From positions 434,001 through 498,000 of the forward strand of contig CAWJJO010000012.1 of assembly GCA_963843285.1 (NCBI GenBank): a stretch of 64,000 nucleotides of DNA, read 5' to 3'. Source of the DNA: CAZDDB01 sp963843285 (GTDB lineage Bacteria > Acidobacteriota > HRBIN11 > JAKEFK01). The notes under the pieces were generated by a model. It saw only the letters and a program-made list of their open reading frames with translations, was not told where the DNA came from and ran no database searches. The translations under genes and the position numbers were made by a program. This document shows, in pieces, positions 44,896 to 54,460 of this stretch. The stretch's first letter is position 1, and each line of letters opens with the position of its first letter.

Positions 44896-47800
44896 TCATA
44901 CAAGTTCGGTCAAAGTGGCGTCGATGGCATAAAACAGTTTCTCGGGAATATGAAGCTTTTCTCCCGGGACACTTAAAACTCCCCCTGGAGAAATGGCTGC
45001 TCCTTGATGTTTCCGGATGAAAGCCAGAATATTTTCCGCCTGCACCTTCCCCTGTTTGGAGAGTTGAAAGAAGAGCGAGCCGTCGGAAACATCGATCGAT
45101 CGAATCATCAAGCGCTCCGCCTTCATTTTTAGTTTCCCATACTGGAGGAGAGTTTCCACGCTCTCGGGAATGGCTCCGAACCGATCGTTCATTTCATCGC
45201 GAATCGAAGCGAGCTGATCTTCTGAATGCGCCCCGGCGATCCGTTTGTAGAGATTGAGACGCTGGTTCATGTTCGCGATGTAATCTTCCGGGATGCGGAT
45301 ATCCAGATTCAGATTCAGATTCGTAGAAGATTCGGGCGCGGCCTCCTCTCCCTGTAGCTCCCGCACCGTTTGTTCCAGCATCCGGCAGTAAAGCTCGAAA
45401 CCAAGCGCAGCAATATGTCCGTGTTGCTGGCTTCCCAGCAGATTTCCGGCGCCGCGGATTTCCAGATCGAGCGCAGCCAGACGGAACCCCGATCCGAGTT
45501 CCGTAAATTCACGGAGAGCCGCCAGGCGCTTCCGCGCGATGGGAGTTAGCTCCCGTTCTGAAGGAATCAGAAAATATGCATACGCACGGCGGTGAGATCG
45601 CCCAACCCTTCCGCGAAGCTGGTACAACTGTGACAGGCCAAAACGATCCGCGCGATTTACGATCAGTGTATTGACCAGCGGTATATCGATACCGTTTTCG
45701 ATAATCGTCGTAGAAACCAGAACGTCCTGTTCGTGATCGATGAACTGAAGCATCACTTTTTCCAGGTCCGATTCCGCCATTTGACCGTGAGCAACAACCA
45801 CGCGCGCGTCGGGCACAAGACGCTTCACCATCGCCGCGACCGAATGGATTGTCTCCACACGATTGTGAACAAAATAGACTTGCCCCCCACGCTTCAGCTC
45901 TGCCCGCACGGCAGCGCCAATCGTGTCTTCGTTGTACTTTACGATGTTTGTCTGGATCGCCAGACGGTCTTTGGGAGGCGTTTCGATTACGCTCATCGGA
46001 CGAAATCCCATCAAGGCCATTTGCAAAGTTCGCGGAATCGGAGTCGCCGTCAAACTAATCGCGTCTACGTTCTTTTTCATCTCCTTCAGGCGTTCCTTGT
46101 GAGCAACGCCAAAGCGCTGTTCTTCATCGATAATCAAGAGTCCCAGATCCTGGAATTGAACGTCTTTGGAAAGCAGGCGGTGAGTGCCGATCAAAATATC
46201 GATTTTGCCGTCGCGGGTTTCTTCGAGGATCTTTTTGATTTCCGCGCGTGTTTTGAATCTACTGACCATCCCGATGTTTACGGGAAACATTTCGAATCTT
46301 TTCCGGAACGTATGGTCATGTTGAAACGCAAGAATCGTAGTCGGAGCAAGCAGCGCAACCTGCTTGCTGTCCCGCACTGCTTTGAAAGCCGCCCGCATGG
46401 CTACCTCGGTCTTGCCATAACCAACATCGCCGCAGATGAGACGGTCGGCCGGCTTTTCAGATTCCATATCCGCCTTCACTTCTTCTATCGCAGCAAGCTG
46501 ATGTGCCGTTTCCTGGAATTCGAACGCTTCCTCGAATTCGCGCTGCAAGGCATCGTCCTCACTAAACTCATGACCCCTTACGGTCTTACGGTAGGCATAC
46601 AATTGCAGCAGTTTTTCCGCCATCTCCTTCATGGATGCCTTTGCCCGCGACTTGGTCTTCTGCCAGGCGCCCGTCCCGAGTTTGTCCAGTCGTGGAACTG
46701 CATCTCCCGCACCCATGTATTTTTGAACGAGGTCCAGGCGCTCCACCGGAACATACAATTTGTCATCATCCGCAAAACGGAGGAGCAGGAACTCCTTTTG
46801 CTTGCCTTCCACATGCATGGTGGTCAAACCATGAAATTGACCGATCCCATGATCCACATGAACGATATAGTCTTCCCTCTTGAGATCACGAAGATCGGAA
46901 AGAAATTTTCCCGCCGCTGTTCTGCTTTTTGTCTGAATCACCGGACGCGATTCACCAAACAAGTCATCTTCTGTAAAAAGAGCGATTTGGAACTCCGGGT
47001 TTCGAAATCCGTGACTCAGATTCCCAATGCAAACCACTATCTTTCCGGCAAGATTTCCCGTATACACTTCTTGCGGATCGTGGAAAAACAGCACCGGTGC
47101 TTCGTATTCTTTCAGGATTTCCGAAAGCCGTTCCGCTTTTCCCGGAGTGGGAAAAACAAAGAAGGAAGTAAATCCGCTTTCCTGCAGACGCAGTGTGTCA
47201 TTCACGATCTCCTGCACCTGGCCGTTGTATAGGCGCGCGGTCTGAAAAGCGTACTCGAAACGTATATCTGCAGCATCTGGTTCGGAATCCAGATCGTGAA
47301 ACATCAGACACGAATGTTTGTTGACTGCAGTATGAAAATCGTCCCAGCCCTGGAAAATCTCGTCCGGCTCGAGCCCCAGCCGGTACTGTTCTCGAATCTG
47401 ATCGTAACGCGCTCGATATTCTGCGAGCGTTCCCGAATGCCGTTCTTCCAGAGAATGCTTCTCGTTGAGTACGATGCATGATCCGCTTAGATAATCAAGA
47501 ATCGTGGACGGGTTCGGGAAAAAACCGCGCACGAATTCTTCATACCCTTCAAAGGATCCGGTTTCCAATGCCTGCTCTGTTTTTTCCGTCATCTCCTCGT
47601 GGTAGAAATCGCCCATCCAGCGGCGCGCACAAAAATCTCCCCAGTGCTCCAGCTCCGCGCGGGAAAGCTGGATCTCCCGAAGAGCCAGAACGCTGGCGCC
47701 TTCCACTTCCTTTACCGAGCGTTGCGTCCCGGTTTCAAATGTGCGCATGGACTCAATCCGGTTTCCAAAAAACTCCAGACGAATCGGAAATTCTTCTGCC

Positions 47801-48369
47801 GGCGAAAAAAAATCAAGAATTCCACCTCGAAGAGAAAACTCCCCTCTGGAAGTAACCAGATCCTTGTCTTTATAACCATAGTTTTGCAGCATCGCCGTGA
47901 TTTCCCTCGGACCCCTTTCTTCGCCCCATTCCAGACGCTTGTAACTGCGCTCAAAGTTTTCAGGCGGAGCGATCCATTGCGTAGCGCTTCGGACTGTAAG
48001 CACAACAATGCCGGCATTTTTTCGGACAATCCCCCAGAGAGCTTGCATCCGCAACACGCCAAGTTGCGGGTGTGGACTCACTCCTTGATACGGTTCAGTA
48101 TCCTGTTCAGGAAAATAGAGGATCCCACCCGAGCCCGGAAAACAGGAATTCAAGAACGTAAGGTCGCTATGAAGTTCTTCCGCCTGAATGGCTGTTGACG
48201 TGACTACCAGCAACGGCATTTTGATGTGCCGTTGAAGGAGCAATAGATACAAGGATTTTGCGCAGCCCTTGAGACCGGAGACACGGACCTGTTTGCCGTT
48301 CGTAAAGGCTTCAAAGACAGCATCCAGATCTCCGCTCTCCCAGCCTTGCGCCAGAAGATCAAGAATCAT
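44896..48369 (-). CDS. mfd: transcription-repair coupling factor Mfd
   Basis: Mfd removes RNA polymerase stalled at DNA lesions and recruits the UvrAB repair machinery. At 1157 residues it has the usual length. Visible are the UvrB-homology N-terminus, the RNA-polymerase-interaction domain (YIVHVDHGIGQFHGL...), the translocase with Walker A GDVGYGKTE and DEEQ (LLIIDEEQRFG), motif VI (QLRGRVGRS) and the TRG/D7 C-terminus. Its ATG overlaps the rfaE2 stop (ATGA). Confidence 0.96.
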   Translation of the reverse strand: MILDLLAQGWESGDLDAVFEAFTNGKQVRVSGLKGCAKSLYLLLLQRHIKMPLLVVTSTAIQAEELHSDLTFLNSCFPGSGGILYFPEQDTEPYQGVSPHPQLGVLRMQALWGIVRKNAGIVVLTVRSATQWIAPPENFERSYKRLEWGEERGPREITAMLQNYGYKDKDLVTSRGEFSLRGGILDFFSPAEEFPIRLEFFGNRIESMRTFETGTQRSVKEVEGASVLALREIQLSRAELEHWGDFCARRWMGDFYHEEMTEKTEQALETGSFEGYEEFVRGFFPNPSTILDYLSGSCIVLNEKHSLEERHSGTLAEYRARYDQIREQYRLGLEPDEIFQGWDDFHTAVNKHSCLMFHDLDSEPDAADIRFEYAFQTARLYNGQVQEIVNDTLRLQESGFTSFFVFPTPGKAERLSEILKEYEAPVLFFHDPQEVYTGNLAGKIVVCIGNLSHGFRNPEFQIALFTEDDLFGESRPVIQTKSRTAAGKFLSDLRDLKREDYIVHVDHGIGQFHGLTTMHVEGKQKEFLLLRFADDDKLYVPVERLDLVQKYMGAGDAVPRLDKLGTGAWQKTKSRAKASMKEMAEKLLQLYAYRKTVRGHEFSEDDALQREFEEAFEFQETAHQLAAIEEVKADMESEKPADRLICGDVGYGKTEVAMRAAFKAVRDSKQVALLAPTTILAFQHDHTFRKRFEMFPVNIGMVSRFKTRAEIKKILEETRDGKIDILIGTHRLLSKDVQFQDLGLLIIDEEQRFGVAHKERLKEMKKNVDAISLTATPIPRTLQMALMGFRPMSVIETPPKDRLAIQTNIVKYNEDTIGAAVRAELKRGGQVYFVHNRVETIHSVAAMVKRLVPDARVVVAHGQMAESDLEKVMLQFIDHEQDVLVSTTIIENGIDIPLVNTLIVNRADRFGLSQLYQLRGRVGRSHRRAYAYFLIPSERELTPIARKRLAALREFTELGSGFRLAALDLEIRGAGNLLGSQQHGHIAALGFELYCRMLEQTVRELQGEEAAPESSTNLNLNLDIRIPEDYIANMNQRLNLYKRIAGAHSEDQLASIRDEMNDRFGAIPESVETLLQYGKLKMKAERLMIRSIDVSDGSLFFQLSKQGKVQAENILAFIRKHQGAAISPGGVLSVPGEKLHIPEKLFYAIDATLTELV

Positions 48370-48851
48370 GACTTTAAAATTTTTTCGATCATCGCGGTTG
48401 TACTGTAACCGGAAAGATAAGGAATCGACAGCACCTTTCCACCATAGCTTTCGACAAAATCTTTTCCCACGATCTGCTCTGGTTTCCAGTCTCCTCCTTT
48501 GACCAGAACAGCGGGACGGACCTTGCGGATGAGTTCTGCGGGAGTGTCTTCTTCAAACCAGGTTACATAATTTACAGCGCTCAATGCAGACAGCACTTCG
48601 GCGCGAAATTGCAATGGAATCAACGGACGCTGTTCTCCCTTGATCCTTCGGGTCGAGTCGTCTGAGTTGAGTCCAACGATCAGATCGGTCCCCAACTCTC
48701 GCGCTTTCGTCAAATAATCTACATGACCCGGATGAAGAAGGTCAAAGATTCCGTTCGTAAACACAATCAATGCTCCCTGATCCCGCAACCGATCGCAGAG
48801 AAACGAGACCTCTTCCGGTGGAACGACTTTGCTTTTTGGCATTGTACGCAT
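48366..48851 (-). CDS. rfaE2: RfaE2-type D-glycero-beta-D-manno-heptose 1-phosphate adenylyltransferase (copy 1)
   Basis: 161 residues of the cytidylyltransferase-like nucleotidyltransferase fold: NGIFDLLHPGHVDYL (the HxGH motif) and the ADP-heptose-branch signature GLNSDDSTRRIKG. It would make ADP-heptose for LPS from heptose 1-phosphate. It stands apart from the heptose genes at 59-63 kb, where a second copy lies. It is translationally coupled to mfd. Its substrate could therefore differ from that of the second copy. Confidence 0.85.
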   Translation of the reverse strand: MRTMPKSKVVPPEEVSFLCDRLRDQGALIVFTNGIFDLLHPGHVDYLTKARELGTDLIVGLNSDDSTRRIKGEQRPLIPLQFRAEVLSALSAVNYVTWFEEDTPAELIRKVRPAVLVKGGDWKPEQIVGKDFVESYGGKVLSIPYLSGYSTTAMIEKILKS

Positions 48852-48898
48852 TTAAAATTAGCCGGATCAAAATGAAACTTCAAGGAACATACGATCCA

Positions 48899-49636
48899 AT
48901 GACGCCGGGAAAGCTTTTTCTAATACTTCTTTTGCTGGCGGCCGGCTGCTCTCATCCGCCATCGGGGGGGCTGATGGAGGCTGTCAAAGATGGAAAAAGG
49001 GGGGATGTGATTGCCTTGCTGAAAAAAGGGGCCGATCCGAACGCAAAGGACAAAGATGGCAACACACCGTTGCGAGCAGCGGTGCTGGGGGACTATCCTG
49101 AAATTGTAACCTTGCTGGTCGAGGCCGGAGCGCGTCCGGGCGTGTTGAATGAGAGGGACCATGAAGGAATGACGCCTTTGATGTACGTCATACCGAAAGG
49201 ATCGGTTGACATGGCTCGGTTGCTGATCCGATTGGGCGCTGACGTCAATGGAACAACACAGGAAGGGGCGACGGCGTTGATGATGGGTGTTGCCGGAGGC
49301 GAGACAGGTGCTGTACGGGAGCTCCTGCGCGCCGGAGCAAATGTTCGTGCCAGAGACAATGCCGGCAGAACGCCGCTTCACTTTATCTTTCCTCAAGCCA
49401 ACATGGAAATTCTGCGTTTACTCATTCAGGCAGGCGCTAACGTGAATGCACAGCCGGATGACGGGACAACGTTATTGCTGGAAGCTGTGATTCATCGAAA
49501 TTACGAGATCGTTGCGGAGCTTCTACGCGCAGGCGCGAATCCGAATCTCGCTGATTCAACCGGGGTGACCCCTCTGCAAATCACGAATGAATCCCATGAT
49601 CGCCACCTGATCGAGCTACTGAAACAGCCACGGTGA
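48899..49636 (+). CDS. ankyrin-repeat lipoprotein
   Basis: About 245 residues: lipoprotein signal MTPGKLFLILLLLAAGC, then about six ankyrin repeats (units such as GADPNAKDKDGNTPLRAAVLG and GANVNAQPDDGTTLLLEAVIH) filling the rest. It is likely to sit in the periplasm or at the surface and mediate protein binding. I chose ATG 48899, which gives an ideal short signal and has AAGGA upstream; ATG 48872 would add nine residues. It is divergent from rfaE2/mfd. Confidence 0.85.
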   Translation: MTPGKLFLILLLLAAGCSHPPSGGLMEAVKDGKRGDVIALLKKGADPNAKDKDGNTPLRAAVLGDYPEIVTLLVEAGARPGVLNERDHEGMTPLMYVIPKGSVDMARLLIRLGADVNGTTQEGATALMMGVAGGETGAVRELLRAGANVRARDNAGRTPLHFIFPQANMEILRLLIQAGANVNAQPDDGTTLLLEAVIHRNYEIVAELLRAGANPNLADSTGVTPLQITNESHDRHLIELLKQPR

Positions 49637-49643
49637 ATTCAGG

Positions 49644-49733
49644 ATTTCACCGCAGAGCCGCGAAGAGCGCAGAGAAATGAAGAGGAAATAAGAAATCTTA
49701 ACCTCTGCGAATCTCCGCGTCTCTGCGGTGAAT
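49644..49733. repeat. long palindrome (CACCGCAGAGCCGCG)
   Basis: Arms from TTTCACCGCAGAGCCGCG (49644) to CGCGTCTCTGCGGTGAAT (49733) pair over about 35 bases. It lies between the convergent ankyrin and M24 genes and is the same subfamily as 6197 and the outer element at 33224. Confidence 0.8.
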
Positions 49734-49739
49734 CCTCCC

Positions 49740-51125
49740 TCAAAGTTTGAGGTACATCCATTCCTTCGTAACAGGAACGCTGCTCATCAATCTGCCGCGA
49801 TCTGTGCAAATCAACAATGTATCACTTGGATTGTATCCGAATCCCTTTTCGGCATCGTAAAGTCCGGGTTCCACACTGAACGTCATCCCATCCCGCAACA
49901 TTGTGTAATCGCCCAGCGCGAGCCAGGGAGACTGGTGCCCTTCCATCCCTTGCCCATGTCCGGGACGGTGATAGACAAGGTGCCCAACGCCGTTCTTCAC
50001 CTGATGTTGATGGACCTTGTACGCGATATTGGAACAGGTGCGACCGGCGACTCCTTCTTCCACCATGATTTGAACAGTATCGGTAACCACCTGCCAGCAC
50101 TTGTCCCGCCATTCATCCGAAGGGAGAATTTGAAAATAGCGATACAGCTCACCGCCAAAACCGCCGATGGCAACTCCGCATGCAATTTGCAGCGAGTCTC
50201 CTTTCTTGATCTTGTTGTAATGAAATTGATTCGGATGCGGATACGCGCACCCGGCGCCGCTGCGAACTTCGGTCCACACCTGGATCCCCACAGCGGAATG
50301 CGGACGTCCATCACGCTTGATATCTTTCATGATCAGATCGATCGTATAGGTGTGCATTTGCTGTGCCACATGGAAATCGACCAGATCTGTTCCGTGCTGT
50401 AACACGACATCGCGCGCAAACGCATGAGACTGGCTTGCATAATCATACGCGCGCTGCCAAAGCTGCAATTCCTCCGGGGTTTTGACGATCCGAAAATCCA
50501 TACAAACATCGTCGATTGTTTTCCAACGCGCTCCCGAAATCACATTTTGGATCTTCCCCATCGCAGACGGGGTCCACTCGTTGTCTACACCGATCACCTG
50601 AGCACCGAAGCCGCGTTTCTTGATGCCCTTGAGCTGCCATTCAAATAGATCCACGGTAGGGCCCTGGGTCACCTGTCTCTTATCCGGAAATCCACCCTCG
50701 GCGTGTAGAAAATCGAAGTAATATTCGGCGTCCGATTTCCACCAGGAATTTACCAGATCCCGATCCAGCCCCGGATGAAACCAGAACAAAGCATCTTCAT
50801 TGACCGGAAGAAGCACGCTGAACGGGCGTTCCGTTGTAGTAAAAAACAGACCCGTGAAATAAACGATGTTGAGCGGGTCGCGAAGCCAGATTGCATCCAC
50901 TTCCCTCTCTTTCATCTTTTGCTTGAGCCTGGCAATCCGGCTCTTGTACCAGCTCAATGGCAAACGATCAAACGCTGCCGGTTCCGGCAAGCCTGTGTCC
51001 TTCTTGAGAAGCGCGGCCGAACCGCCGGCCGCCTGTGCTACTATCATATTAGTAGATCCAAGAAGAGTGGCGCCGGCAGCACCGGCAATCGTGGTCTTCA
51101 AGAAATTACGGCGAGTCGTCTTCAT
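49740..51125 (-). CDS. Tat-exported M24 (creatinase/Xaa-Pro peptidase-like) protein with altered metal ligands
   Basis: 461 residues. The N-terminus carries a twin-arginine signal (KTTRRNFLK then an Ala-rich stretch). The creatinase-type N-domain and the pita-bread C-domain are recognisable (HRPGHGQGMEGHQSPW, FSVEPGLY). Of the five metal ligands, the His and one Glu are kept. The first Asp position reads ACG, the second is Glu (GGELYRYF) and the last Glu region reads NPSDTLL. Dinuclear metallopeptidase activity is therefore doubtful; a creatinase-like or non-catalytic role is possible. GGAGG precedes the ATG at 51125. Confidence 0.8.
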   Translation of the reverse strand: MKTTRRNFLKTTIAGAAGATLLGSTNMIVAQAAGGSAALLKKDTGLPEPAAFDRLPLSWYKSRIARLKQKMKEREVDAIWLRDPLNIVYFTGLFFTTTERPFSVLLPVNEDALFWFHPGLDRDLVNSWWKSDAEYYFDFLHAEGGFPDKRQVTQGPTVDLFEWQLKGIKKRGFGAQVIGVDNEWTPSAMGKIQNVISGARWKTIDDVCMDFRIVKTPEELQLWQRAYDYASQSHAFARDVVLQHGTDLVDFHVAQQMHTYTIDLIMKDIKRDGRPHSAVGIQVWTEVRSGAGCAYPHPNQFHYNKIKKGDSLQIACGVAIGGFGGELYRYFQILPSDEWRDKCWQVVTDTVQIMVEEGVAGRTCSNIAYKVHQHQVKNGVGHLVYHRPGHGQGMEGHQSPWLALGDYTMLRDGMTFSVEPGLYDAEKGFGYNPSDTLLICTDRGRLMSSVPVTKEWMYLKL

Positions 51126-51159
51126 GCTTCCCTCCTGACTTTGGCCAAATAGTATCACA

Positions 51160-51395
51160 GTAGGGGCTATGCATTTGCCGAGTGAAACAGCAAGATCATA
51201 AAGATAATTTTTCTTGAAAAGCAATTTAGGATCATTCAAGGGCACGCAAATGCATAGCCCGATTCACTGCAGCCATGGCTACGATTTTCCGTAACGGGCT
51301 GAGCATTTTCCTCACGAAATTGAATGGTTTCACAAAACGACACAATCGAAGTTAAATAACGGAAAAGCACTGCGATGGAAAATGCTCAGCCCCTA
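51160..51395. repeat. two adjacent palindromes with a common GGGCTxxGCATTT core
   Basis: Pair 1: GGGCTATGCATTTGCC (51164) with GCAAATGCATAGCCC (ending 51260). Pair 2: GGGCTGAGCATTTTCC (51296) with GGAAAATGCTCAGCCC (ending 51392). The outermost arms, GTAGGGGCT and GCCCCTAC, also match each other. The stretch 51126-51402 holds no gene. Confidence 0.75.
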
Positions 51396-51402
51396 CGAGG
51401 TT

Positions 51403-52065
51403 TTATCTCAGGACAGGAGATTCCATCAGCAAAGGGAATTCATTGATGATGGCGTTTTTCAGCTCCGACAGTTTTCCGTCAAATAGATGGACGGCATCTT
51501 CGATCACTGCCAGGCGTTTTGGCTCACGAAGACGATCGAACCACTCCTGAACGGAGTCTTCGCTTCCGTATTGGTCCTTGCTTCCCTGAACGATCAACTT
51601 TGGCTTTTCTGAGTCCATCAGAAAACCGAAGTCGGCAACATCGACAGTGACACCAACCCCGATCAGGCCTGAAATTCGTTCATCGCGCGAAGCGGCGAGC
51701 AATCCCACTTTTGCGCCAAATGAAAAGCCGCCGACAACTTTGACAGCATCGGGATGCAGCCGGTCGAAGTGATCGATCACCGCTTCCACGTCCCGTTGTT
51801 CTCCAATCCCATAGTTGAACGATCCCTGAGACCGACCGACACCGCGAAAGTTAAACCGGACGGTAGCATAGCCGGCCTGGCTGAGAGCCATGGCTACCGT
51901 ATAGATTACTTTGTTGTGCATGGTGCCGCCGTAGAGAGGATGTGGATGGCAAAGAATTGCGAGATGGGAGACATTCCTAGTCACATAGGAATAGATGCCT
52001 TCCAGTTCCCCTTCGGGTCCAGGAATGAACACCATTTCGCTGCGTTTTGCCATACTCGAATTCAT
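51403..52065 (-). CDS. alpha/beta-fold hydrolase
   Basis: 220 residues without signal peptide. The nucleophile elbow GFSFG (Ser115), an Asp in the VQGSKDQYG strand and a His in EDAVHLFDG form the expected triad, and CHPHPLYGGTMHNKV near residues 39-52 marks the family of small bacterial hydrolases of the COG2945 type. The substrate is unknown. The ATG at 52065 has no clear binding site; an ATG four codons later is possible. It is divergent from the 52193 operon. Confidence 0.8.
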   Translation of the reverse strand: MNSSMAKRSEMVFIPGPEGELEGIYSYVTRNVSHLAILCHPHPLYGGTMHNKVIYTVAMALSQAGYATVRFNFRGVGRSQGSFNYGIGEQRDVEAVIDHFDRLHPDAVKVVGGFSFGAKVGLLAASRDERISGLIGVGVTVDVADFGFLMDSEKPKLIVQGSKDQYGSEDSVQEWFDRLREPKRLAVIEDAVHLFDGKLSELKNAIINEFPLLMESPVLR

Positions 52066-52192
52066 ATGACGCTAATGATACCTGCCTTCTCCGTTGCGTG
52101 CAAACAAGCAGTGCTGAGTTGTGCCGCTACGGTTACGATCACGAATCTGATAAAATACGCACTTCTCTAAAATGTAATCGTAGGAGGATTTT

Positions 52193-53506
52193 GTGAGTAC
52201 TCGGATCTTGATTATGGGAGCAGCCGGGCGCGATTTTCACAATTTTAACGTGCTGTTCCGGAAAGATGTTTCCTCGGAAGTTGTTGCTTTTACTGCAACC
52301 CAGATTCCAAATATCGCCGGTAGAAAATATCCACCCGAGCTGGCGGGAGAACTCTATCCGGATGGAATTCCCATTTATGAAGAGAAGATGTTGACTTCTC
52401 TCATTGAGAAACACAAAATTCAGCAAGTTATTTTTTCATACAGCGATGTTTCACACGAATATCTCATGCACCGCGCATCGGAAGTGCTGGCGGCAGGAGC
52501 GGATTTTCGACTGATCAATCCGGTATCCACAATGCTTCCCTCCACAAAACCTGTGATTTCAGTTTGCGCTGTTAGAACCGGAAGCGGAAAGAGCCAGACA
52601 ACACGAAAAGTGACTCAGATCCTGAAAGACGCTGGAAAGAAAGTTTGCGCGGTTCGGCATCCGATGCCATATGGAGATCTCGTAAAGCAGCGTGTCCAGC
52701 GGTTTGCCGCCATGGAGGATCTAGACCGGCACAACTGCACGATTGAAGAACGGGAAGAATATGAACCGCACATTAACCGGGGCATCACTGTATACGCCGG
52801 AGTTGATTATCAGGCAATCCTGACGGAAGTGGAAAAAGAGGCCGAGATCATTGTCTGGGATGGCGGAAACAACGATACGCCGTTTTACAAATCGGATCTG
52901 GAAATCGTAGTTGCAGATCCGCATCGCCCGGGCCATGAAACGAGTTATTATCCGGGGGAGGTGAACTTCAGACGTGCACAGGTGATTGTAATCAACAAGA
53001 TAGACACCGCTTCTTTTGAAGGGATCACCAAAGTCCGGCAGAGTATCCGGAAAAACAATCCGAAAGCGGTGGTTGTGGATGCGGCATCACCGATTTTTGT
53101 GGATGATCCTTCGCTCATTATGAACAAACGAGTGCTTGTAATTGAAGACGGGCCAACGCTGACTCACGGGGAAATGAAATACGGCGCCGGCATCATGGCG
53201 GCTCAAAAATTTGCGGCGAGCGAGATCGTGGACCCGAGACCGTACGCCGTGGATACAATTGCTGAAACATTTCGCATCTATCCCGGAATCGGGACATTGC
53301 TACCGGCAATGGGGTACGGCGCAAAACAGATGAAGGATCTGGAAGAAACGATCAACCGCGCGGATTGTGATGTTGTCGTAATCGCGACTCCTATTGATTT
53401 GCGCCATCTTGTGAAGCTCAACAAACCGGCAGTGCATGTAACCTACGAATTACAGACGATCGGATCTCCTTCGCTGGAAGACGTGTTGAAGCCGTTTACC
53501 GCTTAG
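52193..53506 (+). CDS. P-loop protein of the cyclic 2,3-diphosphoglycerate synthetase-like family
   Basis: 437 residues, cytosolic. A Rossmann-like N-terminus (RILIMGAAGRD) is followed by a P-loop (AVRTGSGKSQTTR, about 126-138) and NKID, a GTPase-like guanine motif. This matches the COG2403 family annotated after archaeal cyclic 2,3-DPG synthetase; in bacteria the true activity is unproven. GTG start with GGAGG seven bases upstream. The carbamate kinase ATG follows two bases after the stop, so a role in carbamoyl phosphate metabolism is likely (inference). Confidence 0.82.
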   Translation: MSTRILIMGAAGRDFHNFNVLFRKDVSSEVVAFTATQIPNIAGRKYPPELAGELYPDGIPIYEEKMLTSLIEKHKIQQVIFSYSDVSHEYLMHRASEVLAAGADFRLINPVSTMLPSTKPVISVCAVRTGSGKSQTTRKVTQILKDAGKKVCAVRHPMPYGDLVKQRVQRFAAMEDLDRHNCTIEEREEYEPHINRGITVYAGVDYQAILTEVEKEAEIIVWDGGNNDTPFYKSDLEIVVADPHRPGHETSYYPGEVNFRRAQVIVINKIDTASFEGITKVRQSIRKNNPKAVVVDAASPIFVDDPSLIMNKRVLVIEDGPTLTHGEMKYGAGIMAAQKFAASEIVDPRPYAVDTIAETFRIYPGIGTLLPAMGYGAKQMKDLEETINRADCDVVVIATPIDLRHLVKLNKPAVHVTYELQTIGSPSLEDVLKPFTA

Positions 53507-53508
53507 TC

Positions 53509-54453
53509 ATGCGAAATCCACTGGCTGTCATTGCCTTTGGCGGCAATGCAATTCTCAAAGAGGACGAACGCGGAACGCAAGAAGATCAAATCCGGCATAC
53601 GGATGAAGCCTGCGATCTCATGACTCAGATTGTCCAACGCGGTTATGACTTGATCATTGTTCACGGAAACGGACCTCAGGTGGGCAATATCCTGATTCAG
53701 ATGGAAGAAGCGGTGAACAAAGTACCTCCTTTTTCGCTCGATGTGTGTGTCGCGATTTCAGAAGGAAGCATGGGCTACATGCTGGAACGCTCGCTTCGAA
53801 ACCAGTTTCGTAAGCGGAATATTCCTAAAGAGGTGGCCTGTCTGGTAACCCAGGTGATGGTGGACCCGCGGGATCCTGCATTTGAAAATCCCAGCAAGCC
53901 GATTGGTCCATTTTTTACTGCGTATCGAGCCGCTGCGCTTCGGAAGGAAAAAAAATGGCCGATGATTGAAGACAGCGGGCGCGGTTACCGACGGGTAGTT
54001 GCTTCACCGTTACCCCAACGAATCATTAACCTGGAAGTCGTAAAGGCGCTTGTAAACGCGGGTATCTGTGTGATTGCTGCCGGCGGAGGCGGGATTCCTG
54101 CATACTATGACGGGCACGACAATATCAAAGGTGTAGAAGCGGTCATCGACAAAGATCACACAAGCAGTTTGGTTGCTGCTGAATTGAAAGCCGACCTATT
54201 TGTAATTCTAACCAATGTGGAGTGCGTTTATATACATTACGGAAAGAAGAGCCAGAAGCCGCTTGCGAGAGTCCGATTGAAGGAAATCAAAAGGTATTAC
54301 GACCGCGGTCAATTTCCTTCCGGCAGCATGGGTCCAAAGATCAAAGCGGCGATCGATTTTATCGAAGCGGGAGGAAAAGAAGTTCTGATCACATCTTCCA
54401 AGGAGCTGACGCGGGCACTTCGTGGACGTTCCGGAACTCGCATTGTGAGGTAA
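53509..54453 (+). CDS. arcC: carbamate kinase
   Basis: Transfers phosphate between carbamoyl phosphate and ADP, yielding ATP, CO2 and ammonia. 314 residues with the amino-acid-kinase motifs FGGNAI (near residue 9), IVHGNGPQVG, AAGGGGIPAYY and DKDHTSSLVA. It is the middle gene of a tight three-gene operon, followed after seven bases by ornithine carbamoyltransferase. No arginine deiminase is visible, so the pathway probably starts from citrulline. Confidence 0.93.
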   Translation: MRNPLAVIAFGGNAILKEDERGTQEDQIRHTDEACDLMTQIVQRGYDLIIVHGNGPQVGNILIQMEEAVNKVPPFSLDVCVAISEGSMGYMLERSLRNQFRKRNIPKEVACLVTQVMVDPRDPAFENPSKPIGPFFTAYRAAALRKEKKWPMIEDSGRGYRRVVASPLPQRIINLEVVKALVNAGICVIAAGGGGIPAYYDGHDNIKGVEAVIDKDHTSSLVAAELKADLFVILTNVECVYIHYGKKSQKPLARVRLKEIKRYYDRGQFPSGSMGPKIKAAIDFIEAGGKEVLITSSKELTRALRGRSGTRIVR

Positions 54454-54460
54454 TCCAAAC

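Noticed and set aside
45733..47232. 499-codon open frame on the + strand
   Set aside because: It lies wholly antisense to the well-conserved mfd gene and resembles no protein family; a shadow of mfd codon usage.
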